DNA from: Thermoclostridium sp.
GTDB taxonomy: Bacteria > Bacillota > Clostridia > DSM-8532
Assembly (NCBI GenBank): GCA_017995215.1
Contig: JAGOJH010000012.1
Coordinates: 1 to 48,171, forward strand
Length of the DNA stretch: 48,171 bases
Direction of reading: 5' to 3'
The notes under the pieces: generated by a model
Told to the model about the DNA's origin: nothing
The model's database searches: none
The model's input: the letters and a program-made list of their open reading frames with translations, nothing else
Translations under genes and position numbers: made by a program
Shown: positions 19,342 to 27,098 of the stretch, piece by piece
How positions within the stretch are numbered: the first letter of the stretch is position 1
How the letters are laid out: the number at the start of each line of letters is the position of its first letter

Positions 19342-19490
19342 ACGAATGTCTGAAAGGTTTTGCCGTATCTTCGATACGGCTTACTTTATTTTGCTTCAGG
19401 ATTTTACCCCGGACTCAGTTCCAGGGGTTCCCGTTGCATTCGTATATATAAGGCTGCAGGTAAAATTGCTTTTCACTGCGGCCTTTTTAT
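19342..19490 (+). ncRNA. Multi-helix leader RNA with terminator-like hairpin, unassigned family
   Basis: Closing helix ACGAATGT (19342-19349) with GCATTCGT (19436-19443). Inside are CTGAA/TTCAG (19350-19354/19395-19399) enclosing the perfect hairpin GCCGTATC-TTC-GATACGGC (19362-19380), and a third hairpin ACCCC/GGGGT (19406-19428). Six bases after the closing helix a second hairpin AAGGCTGCAG/CTGCGGCCTT (19450-19485) runs into a T tract. A branched domain followed by a terminator is the layout of a riboswitch or attenuator. It does not match the riboswitch consensus sequences I can recall. It could also be a free-standing small RNA. Confidence 0.55.
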
Positions 19491-19517
19491 ATGTTCAAGA
19501 TGAAAGGAGGCTTCCAT

Positions 19518-19553
19518 ATGCCAGCAACAAATCTGTCCACCTTAAACACATAA
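19518..19553 (+). CDS. Short upstream ORF (11 codons)
   Basis: ATG at 19518 with an excellent AAAGGAGG box 7 bases before it, encoding MPATNLSTLNT then TAA. It lies between the structured leader and the zinc-finger/S4 gene. A hairpin GGGAGGA/TCCTCCC follows directly (19555-19575) and contains possible ribosome-binding bases. It could be a leader peptide controlling the next gene by translation; there is no direct proof that it is translated. Confidence 0.4.
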   Translation: MPATNLSTLNT

Positions 19554-19596
19554 CGGGAGGACAACTGTTCCTCCCAGAATACAGGAGGGCAGAGAA

Positions 19597-20112
19597 ATGC
19601 AAAAACAGACCTACCAATGGAGGCTGTTCAATATGACAAGCGAACCTGTTGAAAGGTACTGCAGCCACTGTGGCAGTAAAGTAACCTTCACAGATTCGGG
19701 CAAAAGAAGGGTAAACGCGAATGGCAAAAACCTTTATGAATATGCCATTTACAAATGTGAAAGAGATCACACGTGGAACAAAATACTAAAAACGAATGAG
19801 GCAGTAGCCGAGGTTCCTCAATACCAGGATAGTTTGCTCGGATGCCGCAATGAGGACATCGAATTGTCGCGCCTTATCAAAGAGGGGACGCATGAAATTG
19901 AAATCATCCTTGAAGAGGTGATCGGCAAATGGAGGCTCGATAAGCTGCTGGGAGATAAGATTCCCGATACCAGCAGAAGCGTCATTTGTAAAATGATCGA
20001 TAACGGTGCAATTCGGGTGGATAGAAGAATTGTTAAACAAAACCTGCGCCTGAAAAAGCATCAGGTCATCACCATTTTTGTGGAAGCTTTCAAGTCTGAA
20101 CCTGTGGTTTGA
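19597..20112 (+). CDS. Zinc-finger plus S4-like RNA-binding protein, unknown function
   Basis: 171 residues. The N-terminal part has a CSHCGSK knuckle (about 22-25) and a further Cys with His in YKCERDHTW, a probable zinc-binding fold. The C-terminal part (about 112-165) follows the S4 RNA-binding pattern: WRLDKLLGDKIP, SRSVICKMIDNGAIRVDRR, then NLRLKKHQVITI. S4 domains bind structured RNA in rRNA-modifying enzymes, RqcP and tyrosyl-tRNA synthetase. I do not recognise this pairing as a named family. AGGAGG precedes the ATG. Its structured leader makes autoregulation plausible, but that is inference. A long hairpin (20138-20169) follows. Confidence 0.7.
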   Translation: MQKQTYQWRLFNMTSEPVERYCSHCGSKVTFTDSGKRRVNANGKNLYEYAIYKCERDHTWNKILKTNEAVAEVPQYQDSLLGCRNEDIELSRLIKEGTHEIEIILEEVIGKWRLDKLLGDKIPDTSRSVICKMIDNGAIRVDRRIVKQNLRLKKHQVITIFVEAFKSEPVV

Positions 20113-20137
20113 AATGAAACGACAGACCAGTAAAATT

Positions 20138-20169
20138 GAAGCTGGGGGAGGGAGCCCTCTTCCAGCTTC
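20138..20169 (+). terminator. Long hairpin after the zinc-finger/S4 gene
   Basis: GAAGCTGG and CCAGCTTC form the base and GGGAGGG/CCCTCTT the upper stem: about 15 pairs with a two-base tip. No T run follows, so it may be an mRNA-end stabiliser or a weak terminator. Confidence 0.45.
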
Positions 20170-20327
20170 CCGGAAGATATGGACACCGGGTCTGAGAAGA
20201 ACTATGATGGAAATGGGTTCCCGGTAACACATGATGGCATAACCTTAAACCTTTGATTCAACAGGACAGGTTACCCGTTATGTATATCAGAGGAATCCAG
20301 GATGCTAAACAGATAGGAGATAGAACA

Positions 20328-21206
20328 ATGGAATTTAAAATGATTCATGATTACAAACATAATGCTTTATATCGGGAAAGCTTCAATGCTTTAGCGAAAA
20401 AAATATTTTGGATTAGTTTTGAAAGGTGGTACGAGTTGGACTTTTGGAATGACCGATACATTTGCTTTTCCTTTATAGACAAAGATCAAATAATTGCGAA
20501 TGTATCTGCAAACCTGCTAAGCTGGGTGGTTCAGGGAAAACAACTGAATGTTATTCAAATAGGTACGGTGATGACACATCCTGACTACCGGAAAAAGGGT
20601 TTGGCTTCACAATTGATGCAACACATACTGAAGACCTATGAAGAACAGTGCGACTTGTTTTATTTATTTGGAGAACCCACCGTGAAGGGCTTTTATGAAA
20701 GCTTTGGGTTCATACCCATTCAAGAAACCTGTTATCATACCGAACTCGTGGTGAATGGTAAAAGCCCTTCTTTTGTCAGGAAGCTTAATCTGTCAGAGCC
20801 GGGGGACATGGATATCATACGCAGATTAACAGCTGAAAGAGCTCCTCTGTCTGATCAGTTTTGGGTAGGGAACACTTCATCCCTTTTGGCCTGGCATTTG
20901 CTGAATGTTTATCCCGATGAGATTTATTATATTGAACAGCTAGATGCGATCGTACTGTTCAAGGTAGAAGGAGAGGTTATTAATCTATATGATATAGTTT
21001 GCCGGAATCACGTTCCTTTAGAAGAAGTTATTGAGTACCTGGTTCCTGACGGAAAGTACAAAGTTAAATTCCATTATACGCCGGCAAAACCATCATCCTA
21101 CAGCCGTGAACCCTTCGTGACAGATGATTATATATTCTTTGTGAAGGCAAAAGATGAAAAGATGCTACCTGCAGAATTCTTTCATCCTGTAACTGCTCAT
21201 GCATAG
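20328..21206 (+). CDS. GNAT family N-acetyltransferase with C-terminal extension
   Basis: 292 residues. The GNAT fold covers roughly the first 150 residues: IQIGTVMTHPDYRKKGLASQ gives the acetyl-CoA pyrophosphate loop (R-K-K-G-L-A), followed by a helix and FGEPTVKGFYESFGF. The C-terminal half (about 160-292) resembles the second domain of Eis-like two-part acetyltransferases. Substrate unknown. Start at 20328 is favoured by AGGAGATAG 6-13 bases upstream; a frame extends to 20253 without a binding site. A strong bidirectional terminator follows. Confidence 0.8.
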   Translation: MEFKMIHDYKHNALYRESFNALAKKIFWISFERWYELDFWNDRYICFSFIDKDQIIANVSANLLSWVVQGKQLNVIQIGTVMTHPDYRKKGLASQLMQHILKTYEEQCDLFYLFGEPTVKGFYESFGFIPIQETCYHTELVVNGKSPSFVRKLNLSEPGDMDIIRRLTAERAPLSDQFWVGNTSSLLAWHLLNVYPDEIYYIEQLDAIVLFKVEGEVINLYDIVCRNHVPLEEVIEYLVPDGKYKVKFHYTPAKPSSYSREPFVTDDYIFFVKAKDEKMLPAEFFHPVTAHA

Positions 21207-21269
21207 AATAGCATGACATTCCTGGAAAGCGATTTACAGATAAATTCAAAGGAATATGATCTGGAAAAC

Positions 21270-21301
21270 AAAGACGGCGGCCAACAGGCCGTCGTCTTTT
21301 A
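21270..21301. terminator. Bidirectional terminator between the GNAT and rhomboid-like genes
   Basis: A 13-bp stem, AAAGACGGCGGCC with GGCCGTCGTCTTT, around an AACA loop, with one central G-T mismatch. It has A and T flanks so it can serve both convergent genes. Confidence 0.88.
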
Positions 21302-21342
21302 CTATGGGTCGCTCAACGCCAGATCTTGCTTCACAAAATCCT

Positions 21343-22026
21343 TTACTTGTGTAAATTCCGTTCATTGGCCTTGCGGCCTTCCTCTATCTGCTTGAAGTAA
21401 TTCTTTCGGTTATAATAGGAGGATCTGCGTGTTTTCATGCGCTTGAACATATCGTCACCAAAGAAGAGAAGATAATTCGCCAAAGAAACAATAGCAGCAA
21501 TTTTATCCTGCCAGGTTCCAAATAGAATCGTAATCCCGATTAATGCAAGGTTAAACCACGCCAGATACTTCATTTTAACAGGTAAAAAGAAAAACAGCAG
21601 GATCTCGTGGTTGGGGTATAGGTATGCAAAGGCCAGAAACAGTGAAAGATTCAAGTGAATGTTATTGGTTCCACCAGTAATAAACGCCGCAATCGTCGTT
21701 GCAAGCATCCCAATAAAATAATAAACATTCAGATGGAAGCTTCCCCATTCTCGTTCCAGTGTGCTACCGATCATGTAATAAAAATAAACTGTTAACAAAA
21801 TAAAGAGAATACTAAAGGTCGGGGGGATGAATATATATGTGATAAGCCGCCAAACCTGGCCCTGCATAACAAGAGACGGGACAAGGGTGAGATACCCCGG
21901 GATAGAAGGCATCACAAAGCTAAATAAAAAAACTGCCAGGTTTCCTGCAGCAATATAGATCGCCAGGTTTCGGATTGCGAATTTTCCATACTTCCTGTCA
22001 AGTTTGTCAAGAAATTTCAGAAACAT
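21343..22026 (-). CDS. Rhomboid-like membrane protein, probably not a protease
   Basis: 227 residues with about five or six membrane helices. The segment GQVWRLITYIFIPP then YFYYMIGSTLEREWGSF matches the first helices and L1 loop of the rhomboid fold (the typical WR motif is present). The catalytic GxSG serine is missing: the equivalent helix reads NNIHLNLSLFLAFAYLYP. The catalytic His is also not recognisable. It is therefore probably a pseudo-rhomboid, of the kind that chaperone or retain membrane proteins. The C-terminal tail (about 190-227) is basic and cytosolic. Single gene. Confidence 0.75.
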   Translation of the reverse strand: MFLKFLDKLDRKYGKFAIRNLAIYIAAGNLAVFLFSFVMPSIPGYLTLVPSLVMQGQVWRLITYIFIPPTFSILFILLTVYFYYMIGSTLEREWGSFHLNVYYFIGMLATTIAAFITGGTNNIHLNLSLFLAFAYLYPNHEILLFFFLPVKMKYLAWFNLALIGITILFGTWQDKIAAIVSLANYLLFFGDDMFKRMKTRRSSYYNRKNYFKQIEEGRKANERNLHK

Positions 22027-22245
22027 TGAAACTCTCCTTTCACAGGTTTTTCTTTGGTGGAAGAGGTGTGAAGAATAATGGACAATGCCTTATATGAAAA
22101 TAATTATCATTAACAGCAACAGAGGAGATTTCGCCAGAGGCTGTTTTACCTTTACTCTAAATTCTATTCGATTTGATGGATTTTATCAAGCCTTGGTTCA
22201 AATTTTATGGAATGCCTGCATGAGAGCAACACATAAAAAGGAACA

Positions 22246-22280
22246 AACCTGATGGCTTGTTCCTTTTTATAAATAAGAAA
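22246..22280. terminator. Bidirectional terminator
   Basis: AAAAAGGAACAA (22246-22257) with TTGTTCCTTTTT (22268-22279): 12 perfect pairs with a T tail. It sits upstream of the rhomboid-like gene and may end a minus-strand transcript from the purine-rich stretch or a plus-strand one. Confidence 0.75.
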
Positions 22281-22770
22281 ACTCCAGCGAACCTTTATCG
22301 ATTCAATACCATGCTTTCACTTTAAACTGAGGACCTTTTCGTCTCCTGAACCAAACCTTTCCGAACCATCCGCTTTCAACCTGATTCTTTCTGTTTTCTT
22401 TACCATTTGCTTTGTCTTCCAGTAGAAACCTTTCAGTTTCTGCTTTTCAACTTTGCTTTGGTTTCGAACCCTTCCACAACCTTGTTTATATGCTTCCTTT
22501 TCGAACCCGATCTCATTCACTTGATATAGCGGAGGTTCTTTCGTTCTCACGATTAAACTTTTCCACTGTCCTCCCATATAAGATTTCCTATACGGAAGCT
22601 TCTGCTATTTGGTATTGTTTCTTAGGTATTCCCTGGAGTCTGTCTTTATTCTACATGAACCTTGTTGAAAGATCAAATTCAAAAATAACCGTATACGGTT
22701 GTTTGTGCAAAATACATAAAATTATCTCTGTTTACCTCTCTGAATCTAGTTAATTTAACTTTTTTCAAAC
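22281..22770. other. Purine/pyrimidine-skewed stretch without a convincing gene
   Basis: About 490 bases. From 22310 to about 22680 the minus strand is strongly purine-rich, with GGTTCGAAA/GGTTCGGAAA-type words recurring. Reading frames of 86 codons (minus) and 113 codons (plus) exist but have no good ribosome binding site and low-complexity products. It may be a non-coding RNA or a decayed gene; I cannot tell which. Confidence 0.4.
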
Positions 22771-22799
22771 TTGAGAAATATTCTAAACACCCATATAAA
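22771..22799 (+). promoter_or_regulatory. Sigma-A promoter for the kinase-nuclease/HPRT pair
   Basis: TTGAGA (22771-22776), 17-base spacer, TATAAA (22794-22799), about 33 bases before the start codon of the first gene. Confidence 0.65.
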
Positions 22800-22831
22800 T
22801 ATGTGGTATAGTATTTCTGAGGAAGGTGGTT

Positions 22832-23785
22832 GTGTTGCCCATTATAACAATATCAAGGCAGGATGGAAGCCTTGGGGATGAAATAGCGGAATTATTATCC
22901 GCTAAACTGAACATGGAGCTTGTTGGAAGAAAAACAGTTATATCCGGTTGGTTGTCAGAGGTGGCAAGCAAATATCAGCTGCACATGCTGGAGGAAAGCC
23001 CAAAGTTTTATCTGACAGAGTTTATGGATGGGTTAACCTTTAAGGAATACATTGAGATGCGGCTTCTGGAGGCGGCCGAAAGCTCCTCCATGATAGTTGT
23101 GGGTATGGGAGCACAGTTAATATTCCAGGAGCATCTTCAATCACTTAAGGTCAGGATTGTGGCCTCTGATCAAAACAGAATCCAGCGTCTGGCGAGCAAA
23201 TATGGCATACCCGAAAACGAAGCACAAAGGCTGATAACGCAAAGCGATAAAAAACATAGAAAATACCTGTTCACGCTGTACCAGGCTGAATGGGAAGATA
23301 CCCTTGCCTTCGATTTGGTGCTCAACACCGATCATCTGTCAGTCGAGCAATGCGCAGAGATGATCGCCGGATATGTTCAATCAAGCCAATTCATGTCCTC
23401 CTATATAAAAGCGAATCTGGAAAGTAAAACGAATACAGAGGTGTGTTTCAAGCACCCGGCCGAGGCTGAATTCGCCAGGATCCTGGATATGTATGGCATT
23501 GAATGGCAGTATGAGCCGCGAACTTTTCCTGTAAAATGGGATGCTGAGGGAAATGTGACAATGGCTTTCAGCCCGGATTTTTATCTGACCAAATTCGATA
23601 CATATATCGAGATCACCACGATGGATCAGAAATATGTCACAACAAAGAATAAAAAGGTTAAACGGCTGCGGGCGCTGTATCCGTATATCAATATCAACAT
23701 CGTCTACAAAAAGGATTTCCACACATTGCTCAAGCGGTTCGGCTTCAGCGGAGAGGATGAAATCAATGAATTTAACAGGAGTTAA
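22832..23785 (+). CDS. Cytidylate-kinase-like domain fused to a PD-(D/E)XK nuclease-like domain
   Basis: About 317 residues. Residues 1-195 match the cytidylate-kinase-like (AAK) family: PIITISRQDGSLGDEIAELL is the P-loop region (without the usual Lys), then VVGMGAQLIF, VRIVASDQNRIQRL and SDKKHRKYLFTLY. Residues about 200-317 form a second domain with an AEAEFARIL helix, SPDFYLTKFD (D249), YIEITTM (E260) and then TKNKKVKRL. This is the order of a PD-(D/E)XK nuclease core, with Thr in place of the usual Lys. GTG 22832 and TTG 22835 are both usable with GGAAGG upstream. The 3' end overlaps the HPRT gene by 20 bases, so the two are translationally coupled. Biochemical role unknown. Confidence 0.7.
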   Translation: MLPIITISRQDGSLGDEIAELLSAKLNMELVGRKTVISGWLSEVASKYQLHMLEESPKFYLTEFMDGLTFKEYIEMRLLEAAESSSMIVVGMGAQLIFQEHLQSLKVRIVASDQNRIQRLASKYGIPENEAQRLITQSDKKHRKYLFTLYQAEWEDTLAFDLVLNTDHLSVEQCAEMIAGYVQSSQFMSSYIKANLESKTNTEVCFKHPAEAEFARILDMYGIEWQYEPRTFPVKWDAEGNVTMAFSPDFYLTKFDTYIEITTMDQKYVTTKNKKVKRLRALYPYININIVYKKDFHTLLKRFGFSGEDEINEFNRS

Positions 23786-24317
23786 GAACATTATTTTCAC
23801 TGAAGAGGTGATCCGAAACAGGATACAGCATATGGGCCGGCAGATCAGCAATGACTACAGGGATAAAAACCCCGTTTTAATCAGTGTTCTGAAAGGAACC
23901 ATGTATTTTACCGCTGATCTGACAAGGCAGATGGATATTCAGATGAACATCGATTTTATGTCTATCGGCGTATATCCGGGGATCACTAAAAATACAGGCA
24001 TCGTTCGAATTAACAAGGATTTGGACATTAATATCACCGGAAGGCATATTCTGATGATCGAGGATATCATTAATACGGGCTTGACGATGAGCTATCTCGT
24101 GCAAAACATGGAGGCCAGGAAACCTGCCAGTATCAAAGTTTGCACGCTGCTAAACAACCCCCACAAACGGCTGATGAATATTCCGCTGGAGTATGTGGGC
24201 TTTCAGGTTCCCGATATCCTTCTGGTGGGATACGGCATCGATTACAAACAAGAATTCCGACATCTTCCATATATTGCAGAGTTTGATGAGAATCTTTACG
24301 AGAACCGGCAAACCTGA
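23766..24317 (+). CDS. Hypoxanthine phosphoribosyltransferase-like protein (atypical active site)
   Basis: 183 residues, usual HPRT length. Normal HPRTs join hypoxanthine or guanine to PRPP for purine salvage. Visible motifs: VLISVLKGTMYF (PPi-binding loop), the PRPP loop ILMIEDIINTGLT (about 95-107), CTLLNNPHKR (about 130-139) and VGYGIDYKQEFRHLPYI. In canonical enzymes the PRPP loop reads EDIID[TS]G and the Asp is the general base; here it is Asn (N103). That may reduce or alter catalysis, so a specialised role with the overlapping kinase-nuclease gene is possible. ATG 23766 is favoured by GGAGAGG 9 bases upstream. Confidence 0.82.
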   Translation: MNLTGVKNIIFTEEVIRNRIQHMGRQISNDYRDKNPVLISVLKGTMYFTADLTRQMDIQMNIDFMSIGVYPGITKNTGIVRINKDLDINITGRHILMIEDIINTGLTMSYLVQNMEARKPASIKVCTLLNNPHKRLMNIPLEYVGFQVPDILLVGYGIDYKQEFRHLPYIAEFDENLYENRQT

Positions 24318-24428
24318 ATAAAGTATTTCAGACAAGGCAGCTGGTATACAGCTTATGGTACGCACCTTTGATACGCTTCTGTGGTCCACTCCGTCGCTTT
24401 TACCATACTGTTAAAATTTGAGGTTATC

Positions 24429-25343
24429 ATGAAAATAGATCGTTTGCTGGCCATAATGACCATATTGCTGCAGCAGGAAAGGGTGACCGCACCAGTTCTT
24501 GCTCAAAGGCTTGAAGTATCAAGAAGAACGATTCACCGGGATATTGAAGATATTTGTAAAGCGGGAATTCCCATTGTTACAATCCAGGGGGCAAACGGTG
24601 GAATATCCATCGCTGAAGGTTTCAAACTGGACAAAAATGTATTTACCATCGACGAGCTTCAAGACATTATAACCGGGCTAAACAGCCTCAGAAGCGTATC
24701 AGACACTGTAAAAATTCAATCGTTGATTTCAAAGCTGAATCCCGGAAATAATACCGACTACTCCATGGACGGAAAAATACACATCGACCTTGCCTCCCAT
24801 TACAAAACAAGTATTACCGAGAAAATTAATCTGATCAAAAAAGCAATTCTTGAAAACAAGCTGATATCTTTTGATTATTATTCAGAAAAAGGACAATTCA
24901 AACGGAAAATTGAGCCTTACTCCATATCCTTCAAGTGGTCTGCCTGGTATGTGCTGGGTTACTGTGTAAACCGAAATGATTTCCGTTTTTTTAAACTGAA
25001 CCGGGTCTGGAACCATGAGATCCTGGATGAAGGTTTTGTCCCCAGGGAAATTCCTGACCAAAAGCTCGACTTCGATCATTTTTTTGTTGATGAAAATCGA
25101 ATCACTGTTTTGTTTGATCCTTCCGTGAAGTACCGTGTTGTTGAAGAATATGGCCCTAACTGCTTTAAAACTGAAGAAGATGGCAGGTTAAAATTCTCAA
25201 CCGGCTATACCAACCGCGAGTTCATCATCACCTGGGTGATGAGCTTCGCAGATAAGGCCTGCGTGCTCGAACCGGCCGATATTGCAAGGGAGGTTAAAGA
25301 ACGTGCGATGAATATTGTCCAGCTTTATGAACATGTCATATAG
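24429..25343 (+). CDS. WYL-domain transcriptional regulator (YafY-like)
   Basis: 304 residues. An N-terminal HTH_11 domain (about 1-60, ERVTAPVLAQRLEVSRRTIHRDI) binds DNA. A WYL domain follows from about 135 (SFDYYSEKGQFKRKIEPYSI, KWSAWYVLGYCVNRNDFRFFKLNRV), then a C-terminal WCX extension. WYL domains sense ligands, often nucleic-acid fragments or nucleotides. ATG 24429 follows GAGGTTATC; a longer frame to 24381 has no binding site. It is followed by the AlkZ-related gene on the same strand. About 33 percent of its residues look shared with the regulator at 30970; this is an estimate by eye. Confidence 0.88.
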   Translation: MKIDRLLAIMTILLQQERVTAPVLAQRLEVSRRTIHRDIEDICKAGIPIVTIQGANGGISIAEGFKLDKNVFTIDELQDIITGLNSLRSVSDTVKIQSLISKLNPGNNTDYSMDGKIHIDLASHYKTSITEKINLIKKAILENKLISFDYYSEKGQFKRKIEPYSISFKWSAWYVLGYCVNRNDFRFFKLNRVWNHEILDEGFVPREIPDQKLDFDHFFVDENRITVLFDPSVKYRVVEEYGPNCFKTEEDGRLKFSTGYTNREFIITWVMSFADKACVLEPADIAREVKERAMNIVQLYEHVI

Positions 25344-25444
25344 TTGTCATGTTTCATAAGTTATTCTGTATAGGAGGGTATTTCAAAACGATCCCTCTAG
25401 GTTCATCAAACAGGGTTACCTGATATATCGGAGGGCATATGGCA

Positions 25445-26116
25445 ATGCTTACAAATTATGATAATTTTATTGAACGAGTGAATGAACTGGGTTTTATGGC
25501 ATTTTCAAATACGCTGCCGGGTTTCCCGTCATTGACAGCGGAAACACCCGAAGGGATCTGGCATACCGGTAATCCGGAAACCGACCCGTGGCGCTGGAAG
25601 GACAGGGCAGCGGAAGAGAAAAAGCTGGCCTTTGGATGTGTTCTCGGAGGAAACAAAGGGTTTATTGCACCCCATATGTATGTCTGCTTTTACGCGGCCT
25701 GTCAGCCGGAAGAGCATATGGAAGAGCTTCAGACATTTGGTTTGCTCAGCCCCGAGGTCTGGCAGCTTTGGCAGCTCTTTGAAACCAAAAGCCCCTTGAG
25801 TACCGGTGAGATCCGCCAGGAGATGGGGGTTACGAAAAAGACCGGCGGCAGCAGGGTGGACAAGGCTATTTCAGAGCTGGAGCGGATATTCTATATTACC
25901 GTGGCAGGAAGTCGTAGAAAAACGGATAAGTTTGGGCAACCTTTCGGTTGGGCAGCCAATGTGTATGATAAAGTGGAGAATTGGGCACCGGAGGAATGGA
26001 TGGCTGAGAGCCAAAGCATCCGCAGAGAAGAGGCCAGAAACAGGATTCTTGATCGGGGGCTGGCCATTTCACAGAACACCAGCAGGGAGCAGCTGGCCGC
26101 AATGTTGAAGTTTTAG
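25445..26116 (+). CDS. AlkZ-related winged-helix protein
   Basis: 223 residues. The sequence carries the hallmark WHTGNPETDPWRWKDR (about 39-54) and a following GGNKGFIAPHMY, seen in proteins annotated as AlkZ-related. A winged-helix segment follows (LSTGEIRQEMGV, then SRVDKAISELERIFYITVAG). AlkZ-type proteins unhook DNA crosslinks, but the QxQ/QxE catalytic motif of true AlkZ is not evident, so glycosylase activity is unproven. GGAGGG is 8 bases before ATG 25445; an ATG at 25439 is too close to it. It lies about 100 bases after the WYL regulator gene and may be its target. Confidence 0.6.
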   Translation: MLTNYDNFIERVNELGFMAFSNTLPGFPSLTAETPEGIWHTGNPETDPWRWKDRAAEEKKLAFGCVLGGNKGFIAPHMYVCFYAACQPEEHMEELQTFGLLSPEVWQLWQLFETKSPLSTGEIRQEMGVTKKTGGSRVDKAISELERIFYITVAGSRRKTDKFGQPFGWAANVYDKVENWAPEEWMAESQSIRREEARNRILDRGLAISQNTSREQLAAMLKF

Positions 26117-26182
26117 GTCAAGGCTTGAATGCTACCGGAAGCAGGTAGGGAAGGCAACATTAAGAAAAGAGGTGGATGAATA

Positions 26183-26395
26183 TTGGAAAAGTGGGAGTAT
26201 ACTACCATTCAATTAGCAAGAGGATTTATGGGCAGTAGTATGGATACAGATGATATTAACGGTGAGCTGAATCAATATGGGGAACAGGGTTGGGAGTTGG
26301 TGAATTGTTTTTCAGCCAGCCCGGTTTCAGGGATACAAAGAGAAGTGTTTGCAGTTTTTAGACGAAGAAAATGGGAAGAGGAAGATTTGGACTAG
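26183..26395 (+). CDS. DUF4177 family small protein
   Basis: 70 residues: MEKWEYTTIQ, then INGELNQYGEQGWELVNCF and EVFAVFRRRKW, the compact DUF4177 pattern. These are small alpha/beta proteins of unknown function. The start is TTG at 26183 with AGAGGTGGA well spaced upstream. It is the last gene before a long repeat-rich gap. Confidence 0.8.
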   Translation: MEKWEYTTIQLARGFMGSSMDTDDINGELNQYGEQGWELVNCFSASPVSGIQREVFAVFRRRKWEEEDLD

Positions 26396-26422
26396 GTTTT
26401 ATTAAGTTGATTGACCGTTTAG

Positions 26423-26545
26423 GTACTTTACTCAAAATTCACACATGTGGTTAAGTAACCTTGTACTTTACTTAAGTTTTTGCACAGCCGATTGGCCGTT
26501 TTCGTACTTTACTCGAGTTTTTGCACAGTATTCCGGCAATTGACA
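26423..26545. repeat. 41-bp-period array, first block (three units)
   Basis: Units beginning GTACTTTACT start at 26423, 26463 and 26504, most continuing with an AAGTTTTTGCACA-like tail. Unit 2 with its spacer GCCGATTGGCCGTTTTC reappears in the second block, so the blocks are direct copies. The block ends at a sigma-A-type promoter (26540). Confidence 0.8.
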
Positions 26546-26568
26546 ATAATTCGGGATCGGCTTATAAT
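26540..26568 (+). promoter_or_regulatory. Consensus sigma-A promoter, copy 1
   Basis: TTGACA (26540-26545), 17-base spacer, TATAAT (26563-26568), a perfect consensus. No gene starts within about 500 bases downstream. A diverged copy of the same promoter block occurs at 26965. Confidence 0.7.
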
Positions 26569-26646
26569 GCACTGAGCAAAAATCGCAGTATAGTATGACA
26601 TAAATGGATAAACCAAGCAATAAACGGAATTATGTTAAGTAAAATC

Positions 26647-26760
26647 GTACTTTACTTAAGTTTTTGCACAGCCGATTGGCCGTTTTCGTACTTTACTCAA
26701 GTTTTTGCACATGTTACTAGATGGTTTTGTACTTTACTCTAAATTTTGCTCAGTATTGTT
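26647..26760. repeat. 41-bp-period array, second block (three units)
   Basis: Units begin at 26647, 26688 and 26729, an exact 41-base period. The first unit plus spacer duplicates unit 2 of the first block. The last unit is diverged (TAAATTTTGCTCAG). From 26761 to 26964 there is one hairpin, GGGAAGAG/CTCTTCCC (26812-26832), and no gene. Confidence 0.8.
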
Positions 26761-26964
26761 AGTGTGCAAGACAAGAAAGGCGTAAAATGTATAATAATGA
26801 AAAACAATATAGGGAAGAGATAAACTCTTCCCCAATCCATCTAGGTCATCTACAATGGAATATGTGGCTTCAGACTTATTCATTTTTATTTTCAGCAACT
26901 AACTTTCAAACTCCCGTCCGTAAGAAATAGTTCGTGTACATTTTTGCAATCAGGTTTCCTGTAG

Positions 26965-26993
26965 TTGACAATAATTCAGGATCGACCTATAAT
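26965..26993 (+). promoter_or_regulatory. Consensus sigma-A promoter, copy 2
   Basis: TTGACA (26965-26970), 17 bases, TATAAT (26988-26993). Spacer and upstream flank are diverged copies of the promoter at 26540 (both preceded by TTTTTGCA and TTCC words). It is placed to transcribe the small ORF at 27099. Confidence 0.75.
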
Positions 26994-27098
26994 GAATTTA
27001 GATCATATTAAATACTCAACTACCTTTCATTATAGGGTGGGGTAAGCGAGAAGATAAAACTATATAAGCATTGATTGAATTGTAAGGAGGTGAGAGGA

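Noticed and set aside
22317-22753. Opposed frames of 86 and 113 codons
   Set aside because: Low-complexity, poor start signals, and explained by the purine skew; kept only as a non-coding candidate.
23634-23765. Upstream extension of the HPRT frame
   Set aside because: It overlaps the coding part of the kinase-nuclease gene in another frame; the ATG at 23766 has a proper ribosome site.
26423-26760. Regular array that could be mistaken for CRISPR
   Set aside because: Spacer parts are themselves repeated between blocks, the unit is not palindromic in the usual way, and no cas gene is near.
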